From NCBI GenBank assembly GCA_034184445.1, contig JAXFZX010000079.1, positions 1-8,881 on the forward strand: a stretch of 8,881 nucleotides of DNA, given 5' to 3'. The DNA is from CALXZG01 sp034184445. GTDB lineage: Bacteria > Pseudomonadota > Alphaproteobacteria > CAAHEQ01 > UBA3637. The notes under the pieces are model-generated. The model had not been told where the DNA came from and searched no databases. It saw only the letters and a list, made by a program, of their open reading frames with translations. Of the stretch, positions 1-6,402 are shown in pieces; the stretch's first letter is position 1; every line of letters starts with the position of its first letter. The position numbers were made by a program, and so were the translations under genes.

Positions 1-111
1 CACCTCGCCATTATTGTACACATTGATTTTCATAGTGTTGATAGTCTCTGAACCGAGATTGTCAATTATCATGTGAGGGTCCATGGTGCCGGTGCATACT
101 ACCTGAACTTG
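1..111 (-). CDS. Possible partial reading frame at the left edge, origin uncertain
   Basis: On the minus strand a frame stays open from just after a TAA at 114-112 to the window edge, giving 37 codons. The first ATG in it is at 84-82, and no good Shine-Dalgarno site precedes it. The translation contains C-T-G-T-M-D-P-H, then an N-L-G-S-E-T-I-N-T segment and a Y-N-N-G stretch near the edge. From memory this resembles the beta-rich repeats of large secreted proteins, for instance of Bacteroidota, but the match is weak and no family is assigned. The first 100 bases have 44 G+C against 25 in the next 100. It could be the start of a gene, a gene fragment, an assembly join, or chance; the opposite strand also has a short open frame ending at 74-76. 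Confidence 0.2.
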
Positions 112-155
112 TTAAGTATATCAAAAATTTCCCCAAAAATCAAGAATAAAAAAAC

Positions 156-184
156 TTGTATTTCGCATTTATTTTAGCTAAAAT
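156..184 (+). promoter_or_regulatory. Candidate sigma-70 promoter of the Sel1-repeat protein gene
   Basis: A TTGTAT -35 box at 156-161 and a TAAAAT -10 box at 179-184 are separated by 17 bases. The -10 matches the consensus at five of six positions and the -35 at three. Transcription would start near 191, leaving a very short leader in front of the GGAGG ribosome binding site at 195-199 and the ATG at 205. The -10 box lies inside the 20-bp palindrome described separately. Confidence 0.45.
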
Positions 185-187
185 AAA
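168..187. repeat. Perfect 20-bp palindrome over the -10 box
   Basis: Bases 168-187 form an uninterrupted inverted repeat centred on AGCT at 176-179, with arms TTTATTTTAG and CTAAAATAAA. Only two of the twenty bases are G or C, but a perfect 20-bp palindrome is long for chance even in AT-rich DNA. It covers the whole candidate -10 box, so it is placed like a repressor operator. No regulator is assigned. It lies upstream of the likely transcription start, so an mRNA hairpin is less likely than a DNA-level role. Confidence 0.4.
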
Positions 188-204
188 ATTAAACGGAGGT
201 TACC

Positions 205-1395
205 ATGAAATCTTTTATGTTATGTTTCGTATTGATGATAGGAACTGCTTTGGCACAACCTTTATCGGACGACACTTGTGAACAATTATTATTAAAATCA
301 GAGGAAAATCATGATGTTACCCTGTATGACGATTGTGGTTTTGGAGATGAAGCACGGGCATGGAATCACTGGGCTCCTTTCGTGGCGGCTCATGAATTAA
401 AACGCGGTATTTTTGAATTATGTCAACGATACCCCTTGCATGCCTATGGGGAACTATATTGCAATAAGGCAGTTGATATGAATTTCGGACCGGCACTGGC
501 TATGCGGGGGAGAGAAAGACTAAGAACAGATAATGCAAAAGAAGCTCTATACTACTTTAACCAAGCCCTTAAAAGCGGTGATTTAACCGAAGATGAAAAG
601 GTTAAAATCACAGAAACATTGGGAACTATATATTTGAATAAACAGTCCCCTGAATATGCGCCTGATGCGGGAATTGACCTATTGAACAAAGCTGCTAATA
701 ATAGATCGGCAATGGCAAACAATGCCTTGGCGTATTTAAGTTTTAGTGGTGATCACAAAATTAAAAGGGATCATAAAAAAGCATTATTTCTGCTATGGAA
801 AAGCATCTTGTTGGGATGTCCTGCGGCCGAGGAAAATTTAGGAGCTTATCACTTAGCCAAACAAGGCAGAATATCCGAAGATGATGCAAAATATTATATG
901 TCATTACAGGCCTTTACCTGTGAACCATTTGATAAAAATATCAAAGATGATGCCCCAGTTGGTTGCAAATGCAAGGATATACAAGAGCACGAACGGTATC
1001 TGCGTTCTCAACCCTATATCTTTTTAGGAATACAAGACCAAAAAGCCCTTATACGCAATAAAATTGGGGAATCTTTTACCTATTCAAAAGGGGAAATCAC
1101 ATCGGATGGGTTCATGATTCAAGATATTTCATCAACATTGGTGACCTTAATAAAAAATGGGAAAAAATCATTTTTAAACCGATATCACCAGGGACGATGC
1201 GTAGATTATTGTTTAAAAAATGCAAACAAGCCCAAGAAACGAAAACCCGTTCGTATCCGGCCATACCATCTAACATTTACACCAGAAGAGTGTATAAATA
1301 TTAATTATTATGCCCCAAAGGTGATTGATACGACCCTGCCCTATATTGGCAAAAAAGAGTGTCATAAAACCGTAGATGGAGCAGCCAATTATTAA
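205..1395 (+). CDS. Exported cysteine-rich Sel1-like-repeat (TPR-type) protein
   Basis: A 396-residue protein of unknown function. Residues 1-17 are a signal peptide: lysine at 2, a hydrophobic core, and an A-L-A cleavage site before Q18, so it probably acts in the periplasm or outside the cell. Residues 95-225 hold short helical repeats of the Sel1/TPR type. The clearest are around 99-122 (A-M-R-G-R...A-K-E-A-L-Y-Y-F) and 169-220, where KRDHKKALFLLWKS is followed by an A-A-E-E-N-L-G-A-Y-H unit. Such repeats usually bind partner proteins; no enzymatic motif is visible. The mature part has twelve cysteines (25, 44, 73, 86, 205, 239, 254, 256, 332, 336, 363, 386), an even number consistent with disulfides. 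The C-terminal ~140 residues are basic and unrecognised. GGAGG at 195-199, five bases before the ATG, supports this start. Confidence 0.85.
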   Translation: MKSFMLCFVLMIGTALAQPLSDDTCEQLLLKSEENHDVTLYDDCGFGDEARAWNHWAPFVAAHELKRGIFELCQRYPLHAYGELYCNKAVDMNFGPALAMRGRERLRTDNAKEALYYFNQALKSGDLTEDEKVKITETLGTIYLNKQSPEYAPDAGIDLLNKAANNRSAMANNALAYLSFSGDHKIKRDHKKALFLLWKSILLGCPAAEENLGAYHLAKQGRISEDDAKYYMSLQAFTCEPFDKNIKDDAPVGCKCKDIQEHERYLRSQPYIFLGIQDQKALIRNKIGESFTYSKGEITSDGFMIQDISSTLVTLIKNGKKSFLNRYHQGRCVDYCLKNANKPKKRKPVRIRPYHLTFTPEECININYYAPKVIDTTLPYIGKKECHKTVDGAANY

Positions 1396-1420
1396 ATTCA
1401 AGATAACAATTAGTAATAAT

Positions 1421-1448
1421 TTGACAAAAGTAATATATATGTTACAAT
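1421..1448 (+). promoter_or_regulatory. Strong sigma-70-type promoter of the HExxH protein gene
   Basis: A perfect TTGACA -35 box at 1421-1426 is followed after 16 bases by TACAAT at 1443-1448, a five-of-six match to TATAAT. It lies 26 bases after the stop of the preceding gene and gives a leader of about 40 nt, ending in AGGAG at 1484-1488 and the ATG at 1497. A perfect TATAAT at 1448-1453 is also present, but its 21-base spacing to the TTGACA is too long. The box suggests that the HExxH gene is transcribed independently of the Sel1-repeat gene. Confidence 0.6.
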
Positions 1449-1496
1449 ATAATTATAAGAGATATTTATTAGTTTCTTCATCTAGGAGCTTATATT

Positions 1497-3374
1497 ATGG
1501 AAAATACCCTTGATGTTGTACAAATTAAATGTAGTCTTGGATCCAAAAAAATGACTGATTTTTTGGCCGTATCCCCTGATACTTTAACGAATGCTGAACG
1601 CGATGTACAAGAAGCATTAGCATTCATATACAGGAAAAATACAGAAAAAAGTTTATTCGGTATATTCCCTAGTTGGAGAAAAGATAGTCCTTTAACGATC
1701 GATTGTACACATATACCGAATTCTGAAACAAGATATTCGGGAGCTTATTCATTAGCGACGAATCAAATTCGATTAGAAAAAGCGACACAAGAAACCGATT
1801 TAATTAATATCTTGGCACATGAGCTAAAACATGCAGAACAGGCCACGAGAGAAGTTTTTGCAGTAGAATATGGGGATGATAATTTAGCCAAGCATGAAAT
1901 GGGCTTTTTTCAAGAATCTCAATCTTATCCCTTTGGGATGTACGTCACCCTATTAAAAGCACAAGAAGAAAATGCAACTGCCCCTGAAAAAGCAGAAAAA
2001 AGGATAGACAGGTTGACTACGGAGGCATTTCAAAAAGTTCTTGATATTTTTATAGCAGAATCCATAAATAAACCTTATGCACAACTGGAAGAAAAGTTGA
2101 TATTGGCCACATTACCAATTATGTATCGTAGCGTTTACAAAGCAGACTATGATACCAAGAGTCCTTTAGGAATAAATGATAAAGGGTTATCCCAGATACC
2201 AGAATCTTTCCCATTGAAGAAAAAGCCATCGGCCACTTTATTGACAAAATTAATGGAAACGCCAAAAGAGCCCTATCGAAACTTAATCGGCTGGTTGACT
2301 CATAATCAAAAATGGGAAGAAGCGGCACAAAAAATATCTGAGACAGGTCCAGATGGGCAATATAAGGCCTCAAAGCTAGAACGCTTTAATTTATTTCAAA
2401 CTTTGATGGAAGCAGGTAATCGTGTCAATTTTTCAACCATGCTAAAACTATTGACAGACCATGATAAAAACGGAGAAGCCCTAATAGATAATGTCGGACG
2501 TGAAGAATTTTTAAAACAACTTTCTGAAGAATATAATAAAAGAGGGCTTCTTGACCGAATTTTTAAACATGCTAACACAGCAGAAAAATTTCGCTTATTA
2601 CGACAAGAGCAAGGGATTTTCCCTTCCGTTATCATCCAAGCACAATTAGAACCTTTAGAGCCACTTGATACTTCACCGAAAGGATTAAAAAAATTTGACC
2701 GGGAGCAACAAAAAAAATTAAAATTTTTGTCTCAAGTGACGAAAATACCGGAAGAAACAAGCGGAATAATTTTGAAAAAAGCGATAACGTTCGGCTTAAT
2801 TAAAACCGCAGATGTTATGCTAAAACAAATAGGTGTTTCCCATCCGAATTTAATAAAAATCTTACAAAAACAGGCTTTTACTCCATTAAATGGAGGTAGT
2901 AATAAGGCACAAGATAACAATCAAATCCAGATTATACATAATATTCTAAATCTAAAAGATAGAAATGGTCTTCACCTTATATCAGAGCAAGAAGTACAAA
3001 TGCTAACATATATGGCTAAAAATTATAAAACGGGGGACACTTCTCTTTTAGAAAAAGCCCTTCAACTTTATCAACAAAAACATCCTCATGACAAGAGATT
3101 TATATCATCCGATTCTATGAGACTCCAAGCCGCTCAAGCACTTAAACAAGAATTGGCCGAATCTCGTAAAAAACGCTTATCTGCAAAAAATGGGGTAGAA
3201 TCCGAAAAACAACCCCAAAGCCATCAATTACAAGAAAAAGAAGCACATACCACTTATCAAACTATTGCGGGGATAAATAATGCATTGGCAAAATTACAAA
3301 ACCCGACTGTAACAGATAAAACACCGCGCTTAACGATAATTCCTCCCAATCATAACGCTAGGAACATACGTTAA
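1497..3374 (+). CDS. Putative zinc-metallopeptidase-like protein with HELKH motif, function unknown
   Basis: A 625-residue protein without a signal peptide or obvious membrane segment, so cytoplasmic unless exported by another route. HELKH at residues 108-112, preceded by a helical I-N-I-L-A stretch and by beta-like Q-I-R-L at 90-93, fits the HExxH zinc-binding helix of gluzincin-type peptidases; E109 would be the catalytic base. E140 in FFQESQSYPF is my guess for a third ligand, based only on spacing. The region after about 165 is predominantly helical, and 296-460 contains helix pairs that could be degenerate alpha-alpha repeats. The last ~85 residues are rich in Lys, Gln and Ala and look coiled or disordered. 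The HExxH part may belong to one of the 'putative metallopeptidase' families of unknown function, but I cannot assign one. AGGAG at 1484-1488, eight bases before the ATG, supports the start. Confidence 0.8.
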   Translation: MENTLDVVQIKCSLGSKKMTDFLAVSPDTLTNAERDVQEALAFIYRKNTEKSLFGIFPSWRKDSPLTIDCTHIPNSETRYSGAYSLATNQIRLEKATQETDLINILAHELKHAEQATREVFAVEYGDDNLAKHEMGFFQESQSYPFGMYVTLLKAQEENATAPEKAEKRIDRLTTEAFQKVLDIFIAESINKPYAQLEEKLILATLPIMYRSVYKADYDTKSPLGINDKGLSQIPESFPLKKKPSATLLTKLMETPKEPYRNLIGWLTHNQKWEEAAQKISETGPDGQYKASKLERFNLFQTLMEAGNRVNFSTMLKLLTDHDKNGEALIDNVGREEFLKQLSEEYNKRGLLDRIFKHANTAEKFRLLRQEQGIFPSVIIQAQLEPLEPLDTSPKGLKKFDREQQKKLKFLSQVTKIPEETSGIILKKAITFGLIKTADVMLKQIGVSHPNLIKILQKQAFTPLNGGSNKAQDNNQIQIIHNILNLKDRNGLHLISEQEVQMLTYMAKNYKTGDTSLLEKALQLYQQKHPHDKRFISSDSMRLQAAQALKQELAESRKKRLSAKNGVESEKQPQSHQLQEKEAHTTYQTIAGINNALAKLQNPTVTDKTPRLTIIPPNHNARNIR

Positions 3375-3602
3375 AAAATTAGATTTTATAAAACAAACTT
3401 GATTTTGTACTATTCTACCTTCAAAAGTCAGAGGGAATATAAAACAATTAATTTTAAAGGCAAATACTTTTGGGTTTAGTCTTTATAGAAAATACATTAT
3501 CTTGTTTCATTTGTATAACTTAATTCTGATTTATCGTGATCATAAACAACTCGGTGAAACGACTAACCTCTTTCCGATTCTACATGAATATAAATATCTC
3601 CA

Positions 3603-4658
3603 CTAAATAAATTCCAATACTTTTTCATTTCCCTTCATTAGCTCAGGGATTGGTTTTATCGATTCTGCAGGTTTAGGCTCTTTTTTCTTTTTCCGGCTTT
3701 GGCGCCACTGCGTCACATTTTTTTGGTGTCCTTCATAGGTCGGAGAAAACACATGTCCCCCCCTCCCATCTGCCACAAAATAAACATCATTCGTTTCCAT
3801 AGGGTTTAAAACAGCCTCTAATGCCGCACGGCCAGGATTGGAAATCGGACCTTGGGGCAATCCATACACCACATAAGTATTATAGGGATTCTGGACCTTT
3901 AAATCCGCATAAGTTAGTGCCCGCTTTAAATCCAGCTTTCCATTCGTAATGGCATAGATTACTGTCGGATCTGATTGTAAGCGTATTCGCTTTTTAAGGC
4001 GATTATAAAAAACAGATGCAATATGAGGACGTTCATCGGGGCGTGCGGTTTCCTTTTCCACAATAGACGCCAAAATAATGGCTTCATACGGATTTTTGAG
4101 AGGAACTTTTTTATCGCGTTTAGCCCATAATTCTGCCACTGTTTTATCCATCTTATCACGCATCCGGCGAATTAGAGATTCTTTCGTATCCCCATAGGAG
4201 TAATTATATGTTTCGGGAAGCAGTTCCCCATCGGGCGGGATAACAGAAACCGTTCCCGTCAACCCCAGATATTTATCCATCAGTTCAACAATTTGCCTAG
4301 ATGTCATTCCCTCGGGTGCAATAAACCGACGAGCTACCGTTTGACCGTCCGTCAAAATATTCATAGCCAATTTAGCACTGCATCTACGGGGAAAACTATA
4401 TTCACCAGACTTTATTTTTAGTGTATTACCACTAGCCCGGACACCTAATTCAAAAATAGCAGGGCTGTCTATAACGCCCTCCCGCTTTAAAATACGGGCC
4501 ACTTGTTTCAGACTTTTACCCTTTGGAATAACAACCTCCTTTGAATCAGGCAAAGGACCATCCTCAATAAATTGAGTATAAGTAGTCAAAACGCTTCCCC
4601 CAATCAGAGAAACCGCTATAAAAAAAAGTAAAAAATAAGCCAATACGCCGTGTCGCAT
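3603..4658 (-). CDS. mltG: Endolytic murein transglycosylase MltG (YceG-like)
   Basis: MltG cleaves nascent peptidoglycan strands from the outer face of the inner membrane and is thought to set glycan length. The 351-residue product has an N-terminal membrane anchor (about 5-25), a LysM-like region (about 40-105), then the catalytic YceG domain. ILASIVEKET at 195-204 holds the family's catalytic glutamate (E201). The following F-Y-N-R-L...L-Q-S-D-P-T and Y-G-L-P-Q-G-P-I-S-N-P-G segments are diagnostic, and H-V-F-S-P-T-Y-E-G-H lies near the end. Length is close to the ~340 residues of E. coli MltG; a lysine/proline-rich tail follows residue 320. An in-frame ATG at 4706 lies inside fabF and would add 16 polar residues before the anchor. 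I prefer 4658, one base after the fabF stop codon, consistent with translational coupling. Gene order puts it last in the fab transcription unit. Confidence 0.95.
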   Translation of the reverse strand: MRHGVLAYFLLFFIAVSLIGGSVLTTYTQFIEDGPLPDSKEVVIPKGKSLKQVARILKREGVIDSPAIFELGVRASGNTLKIKSGEYSFPRRCSAKLAMNILTDGQTVARRFIAPEGMTSRQIVELMDKYLGLTGTVSVIPPDGELLPETYNYSYGDTKESLIRRMRDKMDKTVAELWAKRDKKVPLKNPYEAIILASIVEKETARPDERPHIASVFYNRLKKRIRLQSDPTVIYAITNGKLDLKRALTYADLKVQNPYNTYVVYGLPQGPISNPGRAALEAVLNPMETNDVYFVADGRGGHVFSPTYEGHQKNVTQWRQSRKKKKEPKPAESIKPIPELMKGNEKVLEFI

Positions 4659-4659
4659 C

Positions 4660-5910
4660 TTACACTTTCTTAAAAATAACCGTTCCGTTTGTTCCACCAA
4701 AACCAAATGAATTAGATAATGCTATCCGAACTGGTCTTTCCTGTGCCGTATGGGGAACCAAGTTAAAACCTTTGGTATCTTCTTCGGGATGATCTAAATT
4801 AATGGTTGGCGGTATAACACCAGTTTGTAAAGCCAGTATAGAATAGATCGCTTCAACCGCACCGGCAGCACCCAATAAATGTCCCGTGCACGATTTTGTG
4901 GAAGACATTGCTACATTCGTGCCACCAAAAAGCGTTTTTACCGCATTGAATTCTACCATGTCACCAACCGGTGTTGAAGTACCATGCGCGTTAATATAGT
5001 CTATATCCTCGGGATTTAAGTCTGCACTTTTTAACGCCAACTGCATCGCCCGTAATCCCCCAGCACCAGGGGCCGTCACATGATACGCATCACAAGTTGC
5101 CGCATATCCTACAACCTCAGCATAGATTTTTGCACCTCTTGCTTTGGCATGATTATATTCTTCTAAAACAACGGCACCAGAGCCCTCACCCATCACAAAT
5201 CCGTCACGATCCGCATCCCAAGGGCGACTGCCCATAGCGGGTGTGTCATTATAATGTGTGGACATGGCACGCGCCTGACAAAATCCGCCAACGCCACAAG
5301 GGCAAATCGCAGCTTCAGCTCCACCGGCAATCATGACATCCGCTTCATCATTGCGAATAATCCGAACGGCATCACCGATCGCATGCGTTCCCGTTGCACA
5401 TGCCGTTGAAACAGTTGTATTGGGACCTTTAAAATGGTACTTAATCGCCAATTGACCACCGATTAAATTGATAATCGCCGATGGAATAAAAAAAGGCGAT
5501 AAGCGTTGCGGACCATTTTCCTTTTCTATGGATAAAGTCCCACTTTCAATTGTTTGAAGACCACCAATTCCAGATCCCATTAAAATGCCGGATCGTTCGG
5601 CCTCTTCTTCAGTTTTTGGGGCATACCCCGAATCGGAAAGAGCATCCGAACCGGCAATAATTCCATATTGAACAAACGGATCGTTTCTACGCTGTTCCTT
5701 AGGTGATATTAGGGTATCCAAATTAACCTCATCCGCACCGGTTCCAAAAGGAATCTGTCCGGCAATTTTTGATGTGTAATTTGTCGTATCAAATGAAGTA
5801 ATTTTCCGTATCCCAGAAACGCCAGCGACCAATTTTTCCCAATTGGTTTTTAACCCATGTCCCAAAGGTGTCAGAAGCCCCATACCCGTAATTACAACCC
5901 GTCTTGTCAT
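4660..5910 (-). CDS. fabF: Beta-ketoacyl-ACP synthase II, FabF (KAS II)
   Basis: FabF condenses malonyl-ACP with acyl-ACP in type II fatty-acid elongation in the cytoplasm and is the synthase linked to longer and unsaturated chains. The 416-residue product starts M-T-R-R-V-V-I-T-G-M-G, as the family does, and has the complete Cys-His-His set: C171 in STACATGTHA, H309 in NAHGTSTPVGD and H344 in K-S-C-T-G-H-L-L-G-A-A-G, with K339 just before. The glycine-rich S-F-G-F-G-G-T-N loop is at 401-408. Length is normal. The start is supported by GAAAGGA followed by seven T residues and the ATG; those seven T form the whole spacer. It lies 91 bp after acpP, separated by a strong inverted repeat, and one base before the preferred mltG start. 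Confidence 0.97.
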   Translation of the reverse strand: MTRRVVITGMGLLTPLGHGLKTNWEKLVAGVSGIRKITSFDTTNYTSKIAGQIPFGTGADEVNLDTLISPKEQRRNDPFVQYGIIAGSDALSDSGYAPKTEEEAERSGILMGSGIGGLQTIESGTLSIEKENGPQRLSPFFIPSAIINLIGGQLAIKYHFKGPNTTVSTACATGTHAIGDAVRIIRNDEADVMIAGGAEAAICPCGVGGFCQARAMSTHYNDTPAMGSRPWDADRDGFVMGEGSGAVVLEEYNHAKARGAKIYAEVVGYAATCDAYHVTAPGAGGLRAMQLALKSADLNPEDIDYINAHGTSTPVGDMVEFNAVKTLFGGTNVAMSSTKSCTGHLLGAAGAVEAIYSILALQTGVIPPTINLDHPEEDTKGFNLVPHTAQERPVRIALSNSFGFGGTNGTVIFKKV

Positions 5911-5932
5911 AAAAAAATCCTTTCAGATAAAG

Positions 5933-5982
5933 TTTCAGGAACGCCACATCCTTTCCACCAGATGCACATCGCGTTCCTGAAA
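5933..5982 (-). other. Perfect 12-bp stem-loop in the acpP-fabF leader
   Basis: TTTCAGGAACGC at 5933-5944 and its exact reverse complement at 5971-5982 flank a 26-base loop. In the mRNA this gives a 12-bp stem whose 3' foot lies about six bases upstream of the fabF Shine-Dalgarno region. No U-run follows the stem directly, so it is not a classical terminator. The transcribed loop carries GGAAAGGATG, sharing the octamer GAAAGGAT with the real fabF ribosome binding site, and a small GATG-TG-CATC inner hairpin. The 5' arm (UUUCAG) could also pair, more weakly, with CUGAAA overlapping the fabF Shine-Dalgarno. Plausible roles are mRNA processing or stabilisation that lets acpP be expressed above fabF, or translational control of fabF. 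The structure is seen; the role is inferred. Confidence 0.65.
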
Positions 5983-6001
5983 TGATAAACCCCAACGGCA
6001 A

Positions 6002-6235
6002 TTATGCCTGTTTTTCAATAAAGTCTATTGCATCCTTGACGGTCCGAATCTTTTCAGCCGCATCATCGGGAATAGAGCATCCGAATTCTTCTTCAAATGC
6101 CATTACTAATTCCACGGTGTCCAGACTGTCGGCACCCAAGTCATCAATGAAACTGGCATTATCTTGCACTTTTGCTTCATCAACACCCAAGTGTTCCACA
6201 ACAATTTTTTTGACGCGTTCAGCAATATTACTCAT
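6002..6235 (-). CDS. acpP: Acyl carrier protein
   Basis: The acyl carrier protein holds growing acyl chains on a 4'-phosphopantetheine arm and passes them among FabG, FabF and the other enzymes of fatty-acid and lipid A synthesis. The 77-residue acidic product has the full DDLGADSLDTVEL motif, with S37 as the phosphopantetheine site, and the typical acidic helix II (E-L-V-M-A-F-E-E-E-F) and helix III region. It reads as a standard alphaproteobacterial AcpP; a cysteine (F-G-C-S-I-P) is a small departure from the usual V or I. The start is supported by AAAGGA at 6246-6251, ten bases before the ATG. A candidate promoter of its own lies in the 167-bp gap after fabG, fitting the usual need for more AcpP than enzyme. 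Confidence 0.98.
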   Translation of the reverse strand: MSNIAERVKKIVVEHLGVDEAKVQDNASFIDDLGADSLDTVELVMAFEEEFGCSIPDDAAEKIRTVKDAIDFIEKQA

Positions 6236-6289
6236 GTTTTTATATTCCTTTCTGTTTAATTTTTGTCATTTCTGACGAAATCGGCATTT

Positions 6290-6318
6290 GTTCTAGCATA
6301 TTTTTTTGGCCTCGTCCA
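6290..6318 (-). promoter_or_regulatory. Candidate promoter of acpP
   Basis: Read on the minus strand, TGGACG (6318-6313) and TAGAAC (6295-6290) are 17 bases apart. Each matches the sigma-70 hexamer at four of six positions, and a TGC before the -10 makes it an extended -10 type. The leader would be about 50 nt. It contains a short GTCA-GAAA-TGAC hairpin with a GNRA-like loop at 6265-6276. The call rests on position and pattern alone. Confidence 0.4.
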
Positions 6319-6340
6319 GTATTTTTTTTGCTTTTTGCAT

Positions 6341-6366
6341 AAAAATAAAGTCATTTATTTATTTTT
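6341..6366 (-). repeat. 9-bp A/T-only inverted repeat in the fabG-acpP gap
   Basis: AAAAATAAA at 6341-6349 and its exact complement TTTATTTTT at 6358-6366 flank an 8-base loop. As RNA this is a weak stem of A-U pairs only and no U-run follows it in the direction of transcription, so I do not call it a terminator. It sits between the fabG stop and the candidate acpP promoter, where partial transcript separation would be expected. Chance is a real possibility in such AT-rich sequence. Confidence 0.25.
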
Positions 6367-6402
6367 CAATATGTTATACATATACTTTCTAAGCAAAAAT
6401 CT

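Noticed and set aside
2119..2920. Minus-strand open frames inside the HExxH gene
   Set aside because: They lie fully within a well-supported plus-strand gene, have no ribosome sites, and their translations look like ordinary reverse-strand shadow.
3531..3547. An operator-like palindrome around TGATCA
   Set aside because: The arms have two mismatched pairs near the centre and it does not lie upstream of any gene start.
3375..3602. A gene or an intrinsic terminator in the convergent gap between the HExxH gene and mltG
   Set aside because: Only short A/T-only inverted repeats occur (such as AAAAT-TAG-ATTTT at 3375-3387), without GC-rich stems plus U-runs on either strand. Open frames are tiny and unsupported.
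4659..4706. A longer mltG starting at 4706, inside the end of fabF
   Set aside because: It would put 16 polar and charged residues in front of the membrane anchor and overlap fabF by 47 bases. The ATG at 4658 lies one base after the fabF stop and gives the usual family N-terminus.
5935..5949. A four-codon leader peptide (ATG TGG CGT TCC TGA) in the acpP-fabF stem-loop
   Set aside because: The upstream GGAAAGGA abuts the ATG with almost no spacing, so initiation is unlikely; it is kept only as a decoy-site idea in the stem-loop finding.
5982..6275. Plus-strand 97-codon frame opposite acpP
   Set aside because: It is antisense to acpP, one of the most conserved small genes; the serine-rich translation is the expected shadow of acpP codons.
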